Assembly (NCBI GenBank): GCA_944324825.1 | Contig: CALUXU010000005.1 | Span: forward strand, 1 to 64,000 | DNA from: Candidatus Gastranaerophilales bacterium | Lineage (GTDB): Bacteria > Cyanobacteriota > Vampirovibrionia > Gastranaerophilales > Gastranaerophilaceae | Reading direction: 5' to 3' | DNA length: 64,000 bases | Program-made: the position numbers and the translations under genes | Shown here: positions 58,440 to 64,000 of the stretch, piece after piece | Layout: each line of letters starts with the position of its first letter | Position numbering within the stretch: position 1 is the first letter of the stretch | Notes under the pieces: generated by a model | The model's database searches: none | Seen by the model: the letters and a program-made list of their open reading frames with translations, nothing else | What the model was told of the DNA's origin: nothing

Positions 58440-60170
58440 ATGGTATTAGCAATTAATACTAATCTTTCGAGTCTAATGGCGCAGTTGTCAATGAAGAACT
58501 CGACTAATGCATTAAATAGTGCAATAGAGAAAATGACAACAGGTTATCGTATAAATTCTGCAGGTGATGATGCAGCAGGTTATGCAATAGCATCAAAAAT
58601 GGAAGTAGCTTTATCGTCATATAATGTTGCAGAAAATAATGTAATGTTGGGAACATCTTTGTTGAGTACAGCATCTAGTAGCTTGGATATAATAACAACA
58701 CATTTACAAAGGATGCGAGATTTGGCAGAACAAGCAGCAAATGAAACTTATGGAGATGATTCAATAAAAGCAATTCAGGCAGAAATTGATCAAAGAACAG
58801 AAGAGATAAACCGTGTAATGTCAACAACAGAATATAACGGGATAAAATTATTTGAATCACCGTCTGATACTGTTACAGGTAATTTTATTCAAGAGTTAAC
58901 ACCTTTAACAGAAGATGAAGCAATAGCTCAAGGCTATACTTTAATAAAAACTGCTGATGACTTGAATAATATTCGTAATAATTTATCAGGTAAATATATC
59001 TTGATGAATGATATTGATTTATCCTCTATTATAAATTGGCAACCGATAGGAGATGGTTCAAATGCATTTACAGGAGAATTAAACGGAAATGGACATGTTA
59101 TAAAGAATTTAAGAATTGATAATAGCACTCTTAATACGGTAGGTTTATTGGGTTCAATATCAGGGGCTACTATATCTAATTTGGGTATTGAAAATGCTAA
59201 TATATATTCAAATTATAATGACCGCCTTCGAACTACTATTGGTATACTTGCTGGTATGACATTAAATTCTGAAGTATCAAATTGTTATATTTCTGGGAGA
59301 ATAAATTCTGTGAAAACAGGATCCGATGATGATGTTGTTGGTGGGTTGTTGGGGATGACAGTGAATACAAATGTTCAAGATTCATATTCAACAGCAAATA
59401 TTGATGCTGCTGGAGCTGCAGGTGGTTTGATAGGTTATCTATATTATTTGGGAAATATATCAAATTGTTACGCAACTGGTAACGTGCATGGTGTTTCAAA
59501 TGCAGGTGGTTTGATTGCTGCAGCAAATAATTGTTCTATATCAAATTCCTATGCGACTGGACGAGTTTCTTATACTAGTGTTGGTTCTGTGTATGAAGCA
59601 GAAGGAGGGCTTGTTGCAGATACAGCTACTCCAGGTTCAACTGATCCAACAATAATTAACAGTTATTATAATAAAGATACAACAGGTCAGTCAGATTCTA
59701 ATTTCGGAAGTCAAGGAGTATCTCAGTCTGAATTAGAACAATTAATCGCAAATGGTACTTTACCTAAAAGTAATCCAGCTAAAATAGGTAGAGATATATC
59801 ACTTCAAGTAGGAATAGATTCTACTTTAAATTCTATAATATCATTCAATACAGGAGTATCTGTAAGTGTAAATATTAATGTATCAACATCAGAGAATGCA
59901 AGAAATGCACTAGCTCAAATAGATGAAGTCTTGAATTCAATAACAGCAAAGCAAACAGAGTTTGGTGCAGTACAAAATCGCCTTGATTCTGTATTAAATT
60001 CATTGAATGTAAATATAGATAATACAACATCATCATTATCCACAATACGAGATGCAGATATTGCAAAAGTATCAGCAGATTATATCAGAGCTCAAATATT
60101 ACAGCAAGCATCCACATCATTATTAGCAACGGCCAACCAAGCTCCTTCAATTGCATTGAATTTAATTTGA
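58440..60170 (+). CDS. Flagellin with an inserted GLUG-repeat domain
   Basis: The N-terminal 140 residues ('INTNLSSLMAQLSMKNST', 'GYRINSAGDDAAGYAIASKM', 'TEYNGIKLF') and C-terminal 120 ('STIRDADIAKVSADYIRAQI', 'LLATANQAPSIALNLI') form the conserved flagellin D0/D1 coiled coils. Between them, residues about 150-435 contain GLUG-type repeats such as 'GGLIGYLYYLGNISNCYATG' and 'GGLIAAANNCSISNSYATG', known from adhesins and IgA1-protease-like surface proteins. This domain should project from the filament. GAGG precedes the ATG. The promoter has a poly-G spacer. 576 residues. Confidence 0.93.
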   Translation: MVLAINTNLSSLMAQLSMKNSTNALNSAIEKMTTGYRINSAGDDAAGYAIASKMEVALSSYNVAENNVMLGTSLLSTASSSLDIITTHLQRMRDLAEQAANETYGDDSIKAIQAEIDQRTEEINRVMSTTEYNGIKLFESPSDTVTGNFIQELTPLTEDEAIAQGYTLIKTADDLNNIRNNLSGKYILMNDIDLSSIINWQPIGDGSNAFTGELNGNGHVIKNLRIDNSTLNTVGLLGSISGATISNLGIENANIYSNYNDRLRTTIGILAGMTLNSEVSNCYISGRINSVKTGSDDDVVGGLLGMTVNTNVQDSYSTANIDAAGAAGGLIGYLYYLGNISNCYATGNVHGVSNAGGLIAAANNCSISNSYATGRVSYTSVGSVYEAEGGLVADTATPGSTDPTIINSYYNKDTTGQSDSNFGSQGVSQSELEQLIANGTLPKSNPAKIGRDISLQVGIDSTLNSIISFNTGVSVSVNINVSTSENARNALAQIDEVLNSITAKQTEFGAVQNRLDSVLNSLNVNIDNTTSSLSTIRDADIAKVSADYIRAQILQQASTSLLATANQAPSIALNLI

Positions 60171-60206
60171 TGTTAACCCAAGAAATGGTAAATGAATTTT
60201 AAAACT

Positions 60207-60320
60207 TTTCCTCTCCTTGAGGAGAGGATTAAGGTGAGGTGTAAGTTGTAGTTAAATAAGTTGTTTTTATTTATGATATTTTACCTCACCCCTTCCCCTC
60301 TCCTATTAGGCGAGGGGTTA
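60207..60320. repeat. Dumbbell-like inverted repeat
   Basis: CCTCTCC/GGAGAGG (60210-60227) and CCCCTC/GAGGGG (60295-60317) form two end hairpins, while GGTGAGGT (60233-60240) pairs with ACCTCACC (60283-60290) between them. Elements with this CTCTCC...GGTGAGG look are seen as intergenic repeats in diverse bacteria. Confidence 0.65.
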
Positions 60321-60383
60321 ACTAACCTTGTAATGATAGAAAACTAAACCGGAATTTAGACTTAAAATCTCTACTTTTGTGGC

Positions 60384-60429
60384 AAAAAAAAAAGACTACC
60401 ATAGGTAGTCGTAATTTGATTATAGGGAA
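60384..60429 (+). repeat. Hairpin module copy 1
   Basis: A run of A leads into GACTACC-ATA-GGTAGTC, then GTAAT and TTGATTATAGGGAA. Copies 2 and 4 share the whole unit. Confidence 0.85.
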
Positions 60430-60437
60430 TCAGGACA

Positions 60438-60519
60438 GGGGTTATGCACCCCCGCACCCCGCAGTCACATTTTAGAATTAATAATTATATTGGGGGCTGT
60501 GCCCCCCCAAACCCCGCAC
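60438..60519. repeat. Two near-copies of a G/C-tract hairpin
   Basis: GGGG-TTATGCA-CCCCCGCACCCCGCA (60438-60463, in parts) and a related unit at 60492-60519 (GGGGGCTGTGCCCCCCC then ACCCCGCA) share the order G-run, TG, C-run, ACCCCGCA. Each folds into a small hairpin. Confidence 0.6.
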
Positions 60520-60564
60520 TCTATTTCTTTCTTTTTGTTGCGATTCAATAAGAAAGAAATAGAG
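60519..60564. repeat. 15-base perfect inverted repeat
   Basis: CTCTATTTCTTTCTT (60519-60533) is the exact reverse complement of AAGAAAGAAATAGAG (60550-60564). There is no T-run after it, so it is not a typical terminator. Confidence 0.75.
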
Positions 60565-60591
60565 GAAAGAAAGAAAAAAACGCCGACTAAA

Positions 60592-60677
60592 TAGTGTCAG
60601 TAAAACTCAACATCCAGCCGGTGAACTCGCTTCGCTCAGACAGCACCGGCTCACTGTTGTTTCGTTAACTGACACTA
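60592..60677. repeat. Nested inverted repeat, TAGTGTCAGT ends
   Basis: TAGTGTCAGT (60592-60601) pairs with ACTGACACTA (60668-60677), AGCCGGTG (60616-60623) with CACCGGCT (60644-60651), and CGC-TTCG-C sequence forms the tip. It is an 86-base element of MITE-like build. Confidence 0.7.
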
Positions 60678-60785
60678 ATCTATTATTTACCCCTGCTCAT
60701 TTCGTTGAGGTTGTAATATCAATAGATTAGAATTGTGTTTTAGTTGAATAATTAAAAATCTATTTGCTTCTTTACCCCTTTCCCT

Positions 60786-60870
60786 AAAAAAAAAGACTAC
60801 CATAGGTAGTCGTAATTTGATTATAGAAGAACTCTATTTAGAAGATTAATAATCTTCTAAATAGAGGCAG
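60786..60870 (+). repeat. Hairpin module copy 2 with 16-base palindrome
   Basis: The unit GACTACC-ATA-GGTAGTC plus TTGATTATAG is followed by GAAGAA and a perfect 16-base stem, CTCTATTTAGAAGATT (60832-60847) with AATCTTCTAAATAGAG (60851-60866), then GCA. Confidence 0.85.
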
Positions 60871-60931
60871 GTGAATCAACACGGAACGTGTTGTGAACCG
60901 TATTGAAATATCTAAAATTTCCCCAATAAAA

Positions 60932-61017
60932 AACCATCTTTCGATGGTTAAAAATTGATTATAGGGAAATTTAGAAGAACTCTGGTTTGATGATTAATTA
61001 TCATCAAACTAGAGGCA
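60932..61017 (+). repeat. Hairpin module copy 3 (variant stems)
   Basis: AACCATC-TTTC-GATGGTT replaces the first hairpin, TTGATTATAGGGAA (60955-60968) is conserved, and GAAGAA leads into a 15-base stem, CTCTGGTTTGATGAT (60980-60994) with ATCATCAAACTAGAG (61000-61014), followed by GCA. Stem sequences differ from copy 2 but pairing is kept. Confidence 0.8.
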
Positions 61018-61060
61018 TCCTCCGAAGGAGGAGTATTATAATATTGATAATTTTTCCCTA

Positions 61061-61103
61061 AAAAAAAGACTACCATAGGTAGTCGTAATTTGATTATAGG
61101 GAA
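61061..61103 (+). repeat. Hairpin module copy 4
   Basis: An A-run, GACTACC-ATA-GGTAGTC and TTGATTATAGGGAA are identical to copy 1. TTTTTCCCTA before it and TAGGGAAAAA after it add an outer inverted pair. Confidence 0.85.
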
Positions 61104-61192
61104 ATTTTAGGGAAAAATTATGTCAAAAAATATATTTACATCATTCATCAAATGTTGGTAAAGAAATAAAATCTAACCCATTTACCCCCCCC

Positions 61193-62500
61193 TTAAGCGT
61201 TGAAGGTTTTGAAAGATGTTTCGATGTTTTTGCTCAGAACTTTTTGAACAGCTTCCATTTCAGTTTGAATAGCATTGTGTTCAGTGTTGAGTTGTGAAAG
61301 TCTTAATTCAAGGTTTTTATCTTGAGCTTGAAGAATTTCGATATGAGCGTTAATTTCATTTTGTTTTTGATCGTAAACGTATTGATCATATATGTATTGA
61401 TTGTAAGCATCTTCGTATGCATCGTCGTCTGTGATTGTGCTTGTGGTCATAGTATAAGTATTGCCTTCAGCATCAGTTATAGAAGAGATTCTTCCGGTAG
61501 TATCAAATTCGATTTGAACACCGGTTAATGTGTTAGTATGTTCGTTTTGCATAGAGGCAACGGCATAAGTCATAACACTGATAGTAGAGTTGTTCGCACT
61601 TCTTTCGATATCTTCTTTTTTAGCGAATCTGATACCTGTGCTAGATTTATATTGATAAAATTCGTTAATATCCAGACCTGAATTTAAGAATGCTTCTTTG
61701 TATTCAGCGCCAACTGTAGAGAAAGTAGCATCGTTAGAAGCTGCATAAGTAACAACGTCATCGTTTCCGTATGTGTTATCAGTAGTGTTTTCTTGGAACT
61801 TGTTAACGATTTCGCCTCTATCTAAAGCTGCATTGTATGAAGCTCTGTCAGCAAGTTGAATGTTAACTAAAGAGTATCCGATTTCATCAGACTCTTTATC
61901 AACTAAAGCAGTGTAGTCGTCCTTTAATTCACCATTATCTAATGCTTCAGTCGCATCAACTTGGTTCCCGTATTTATTATAGTAAGTGGTAGTTCCTGTT
62001 AATCTGGAAGCATCGTATCTATCAGATTTGTTAGTTAATGCAGTCAGAGTTCCGTGAGTATCATCTTCTCTGAAAGTTTGAACATAGTATTGTAAATCTT
62101 CGTCGTAAGCTTCATTCGGGTCAGTGACTCTGTCTAACTTCCCGTGTTTAGTAGAGCTGTTGTTAGCACTGGCTGTAATTTTGTAAGCTTGGTTTTCTTG
62201 AACGCCTATAGAAGCTAAAGTAGTAGTATATTCAACCAAGTAGTTACCTAAATTATCTTGCGGTAATACTTGTTTAATAGTCGCATCGTTGCCGCCGATA
62301 ACGAATTCGTACTTAACAGTAGTGTAATCGTCAGTAGATGGCGGTGTAGGTACTGTCATAGTTAATAGGCTGTTATAATAGTTAGCAGATTGGTTAGACA
62401 AATTTGTTCTTTGTTGGTTAATTTGTTGCCCTTCAAATTCCAAATTTGATTGTCTTGCGGTAAGACTAAGCAATCTAGCTTGTGATGCTGACATACCCAT
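61193..62500 (-). CDS. Uncharacterised protein with axial-protein-like coiled ends
   Basis: The 435-residue protein starts MGMSASQARLLSLTARQSN and its first 45 residues and last 60 ('QAQDKNLELRLSQLNTEHNA', 'VQKVLSKNIETSFKTFNA') are amphipathic helices. The middle (about 50-350) is beta-rich, acidic and Thr/Asn/Tyr-rich, without Cys. This helix-globular-helix layout with no signal peptide resembles flagellar axial or type III-secreted structural proteins, but no motif proves it. GGAG lies eight bases before ATG 62500. It converges on the flagellin locus. Confidence 0.6.
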   Translation of the reverse strand: MGMSASQARLLSLTARQSNLEFEGQQINQQRTNLSNQSANYYNSLLTMTVPTPPSTDDYTTVKYEFVIGGNDATIKQVLPQDNLGNYLVEYTTTLASIGVQENQAYKITASANNSSTKHGKLDRVTDPNEAYDEDLQYYVQTFREDDTHGTLTALTNKSDRYDASRLTGTTTYYNKYGNQVDATEALDNGELKDDYTALVDKESDEIGYSLVNIQLADRASYNAALDRGEIVNKFQENTTDNTYGNDDVVTYAASNDATFSTVGAEYKEAFLNSGLDINEFYQYKSSTGIRFAKKEDIERSANNSTISVMTYAVASMQNEHTNTLTGVQIEFDTTGRISSITDAEGNTYTMTTSTITDDDAYEDAYNQYIYDQYVYDQKQNEINAHIEILQAQDKNLELRLSQLNTEHNAIQTEMEAVQKVLSKNIETSFKTFNA

Positions 62501-62602
62501 AATCAATTACTCCTATAATTTTTCCTTATGTAATTGATTACGGCATATCAGATATGAAACTTTAGCTTTTTTAACCTATTTGTTACATTTCGTTACAATA
62601 AT

Positions 62603-63382
62603 CTATTCTGAGAAAAATCCGCCCATAAACTCTTCAAGTGCCTTTTGAGCCTCTGAGTTTGATTCTTTTTTAGGCTGTGGTTTTGGTTGTGTTTTTGGTC
62701 TATTATCTTTAGATGTTATTTCCATTTTGTATAATATATCTGTTGTTGTTATACTTCCATCATCATTGTATGATGTAAATTTTGCAGATTCTGGAACAGC
62801 ATACTCCATATTGATACCATTTATTTGCCTTTTTTCGACTAATTTATTATTTTGATTCCTAATTTCTACTTTTGTTGGTACAATTTGATAATCTGCAAAT
62901 GTGTTTTTTTGTTCAAGTTTATTAGTTTTTGCATTTTTAACTGTTTGTTCAACTAAAAATGGAACTTCCATTACTGTATACTTATTTACTGCAATATGCT
63001 CTTCTCCATTTGCAGAGAATGTTGTTGTTTTAGTCCAGGTTCTTTGTTTATTACTTGGAGGGATATTATTTGATTGTTGAGGTGTTGCTTTAGCGTTATT
63101 TGTTGCTTCTTCCCAAGTAATAGTATTACTGTTATCCGATTCTGCCGCTTTAGGGATTGGAGCAGTAATCTCTTTAGGGTTGGCATTAACTCTTGATTCC
63201 GGCATCATAACTTTTCCGGTTCCAAGTCCTGCAAGGAAAGCTGCAGTTGTAATTAATGTCCCTTTTTTTAGTTTAGTACTTACATTTGATTTTGGTTGGT
63301 ATTTTTCTTCACTTGATTCTCTTCTTTTAAATTGTAATTGTGAATAGTTATTTCGGATTGAATTTGTTGACACACTTAACAT
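62603..63382 (-). CDS. Lineage-specific protein with N-terminal QFKRRE motif and membrane anchor
   Basis: The 259-residue protein begins with an Asn/Ser-rich leader and 'QLQFKRRESSEEK' near residues 15-27, another instance of the short Phe motif. A hydrophobic segment near 40-58 ('GTLITTAAFLAGLGTGKVMM') could anchor it. The remainder is hydrophilic and Thr/Asn/Lys/Pro-rich with a beta-like part near 110-230. Family unknown. A possible ribosome site (AAGGAG) lies upstream. Confidence 0.6.
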   Translation of the reverse strand: MLSVSTNSIRNNYSQLQFKRRESSEEKYQPKSNVSTKLKKGTLITTAAFLAGLGTGKVMMPESRVNANPKEITAPIPKAAESDNSNTITWEEATNNAKATPQQSNNIPPSNKQRTWTKTTTFSANGEEHIAVNKYTVMEVPFLVEQTVKNAKTNKLEQKNTFADYQIVPTKVEIRNQNNKLVEKRQINGINMEYAVPESAKFTSYNDDGSITTTDILYKMEITSKDNRPKTQPKPQPKKESNSEAQKALEEFMGGFFSE

Positions 63383-63451
63383 AATTTATACTCCTTATTT
63401 ATCCTCTACACACCACATAAAGCTCTCTCTATTTTTAATGTCTATAATATA

Positions 63452-64000
63452 TTAATTAGTTGTATGTTTTTTTAATTGTTCAAAAGTTGTATGTTTAACA
63501 TTTTGAATCGGTTTATTTTGATTTTGGTTCATATTCATTGCAACTTGTTGTTTGTGCTGCATTTTTTCTTTTCTTGCAGCTTCCAATTTTGCTCTATTTT
63601 TAGCTGTTATTCCATAAACAATTTTAGGAAGTATAATTCCAAGGAATGCAGGAACAAGTATTAATGTATTCAGCATCTTAGGTGCAGAGTTTAATCCTCT
63701 TGCTCTTTGAAGCATACCATTTATTTTACCAGGTTTTGCCGGTTCCATAAGTTTTTTAACAGCGTTATCATCAAAATGATTTGCAATAGCTTCTATAACT
63801 TTTGAGTTCGCAGCTTTTTTATCAAGACCGGATAAATTATCGAAGTTTGCAGCTGTTCCCGCAAATGAATCTTTACCATTTTTTAGGGTTTTGAATACTT
63901 TAACAAGATTACCGCCGCGTTCGTCAATATATTTTGCAAAGTTTGTTAATTGCTCTTTGTTTTCAATATGTCCGTAAATAGATTTTAAATCTTTGTTGCT
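63452..64000 (-). CDS. Lineage-specific membrane protein, 5' end beyond the window
   Basis: The reading frame is open from 63452 to the window edge at 64000 (182 codons visible), so the ATG at 63748 is internal. The visible N-terminal part is helical ('NKEQLTNFAKYIDERGGNLV', 'FAGTAANFDNLSGLDKKAAN'), followed near visible residues 100-120 by a hydrophobic segment ('MLNTLILVPAFLGIILPKIV') and a Lys/Gln/Asn-rich tail. No family is recognised. It lies 69 bases upstream of the QFKRRE gene on the same strand. Confidence 0.65.
   Translation of the reverse strand, partial: SNKDLKSIYGHIENKEQLTNFAKYIDERGGNLVKVFKTLKNGKDSFAGTAANFDNLSGLDKKAANSKVIEAIANHFDDNAVKKLMEPAKPGKINGMLQRARGLNSAPKMLNTLILVPAFLGIILPKIVYGITAKNRAKLEAARKEKMQHKQQVAMNMNQNQNKPIQNVKHTTFEQLKKHTTN

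Larger units (their letters stand above)
60171..61192. other. Gene-free kilobase packed with inverted repeats
   Basis: No plausible gene lies between the flagellin and the next protein. The stretch holds at least seven strong palindromes, four copies of a hairpin-plus-TTGATTATAG module, two G/C-rich near-repeats and a C8 tract next to the following stop codon. The main elements are listed separately. Confidence 0.8.

Noticed and set aside
60384-61103. CRISPR array, because similar hairpin units recur
   Set aside because: The units are unevenly spaced (about 400, 145 and 130 bases), differ in their stems and have no uniform spacers; no cas gene is nearby.
63452-63748. Complete 98-residue gene starting at ATG 63748
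   Set aside because: The same frame stays open without a stop to the window edge at 64000, so this ATG is internal to a longer gene.

Overview
The window is 64 kb of AT-rich bacterial chromosome. It carries lipid A genes (lpxD, lpxC, fabZ), a heptose-type nucleotidyltransferase, a flagellin and a complete minCDE operon, so the cell is probably a flagellated, rod-dividing organism with an outer membrane. The mix of ordinary housekeeping genes with many lineage-specific proteins that share a short N-terminal Phe motif suggests a non-photosynthetic cyanobacterial relative of the Gastranaerophilales/Vampirovibrionia (Melainabacteria) type. That placement is inference from gene content; a 16S or marker-protein search would settle it. 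No prophage, IS transposase or CRISPR array is visible.

Layout. 1-470: tRNA-Asp with partial direct and inverted copies of itself and a small structured insert. 477-6156, minus strand: small secreted proteins, a SIMPL protein, and proB-proA-tyrA with a TM1266-like regulator. 6223-8789, plus: WecG-type glycosyltransferase, N-terminal transketolase half, zinc alcohol dehydrogenase. 8820-10669, minus: two lineage-specific proteins. 11010-18655, plus: murA, a small gene, mfd, a SurA/PpiC lipoprotein, an M14 peptidase and a Bax inhibitor-1 protein. 18772-26709: fba, rnhA, a large TPR protein, a ferredoxin-nitroreductase, pnp and a sigma-70 factor behind a repeat-studded promoter. 26837-36229: three related GNAT-like proteins around HEAT, DprA-like, PcrA, HtrA-like and ComF genes. 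36372-38753: minCDE. 40283-42226: an isolated rpsH-rplF-rplR block behind a long structured leader. 42276-49055: DHFR-like, HEAT, histidine kinase, a winged-helix/DUF262-like pair, leuD and a DnaQ-type exonuclease. 49187-55107: trxA, purB, dapB, asd and small lineage proteins. 55205-58094: hldE C-terminal domain, lpxD, lpxC, fabZ. 58440-60170: an unusual flagellin. 60171-61192: gene-free, packed with inverted repeats. 61193-64000, minus: three lineage-specific proteins, the last running off the edge.

The strongest find is the flagellin locus. A run of 13 G fills most of the spacer between a -35-like TTTACA and a perfect TATAAT, the architecture of a slipped-strand phase-variable promoter. The flagellin replaces its surface domain with GLUG-type repeats known from bacterial adhesins. 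Directly downstream lies about 1 kb of palindromic modules, two of which change sequence while keeping their base pairing. Together this reads as a switchable filament carrying an adhesin-like domain.

Other signals: a short N-terminal Phe motif shared by otherwise unrelated proteins, several genes whose -10 box lies 6-8 bases before the start codon with no Shine-Dalgarno (candidate leaderless mRNAs), three helically phased repeats over the sigma-factor promoter, and a ribosomal protein operon broken out of its usual context.
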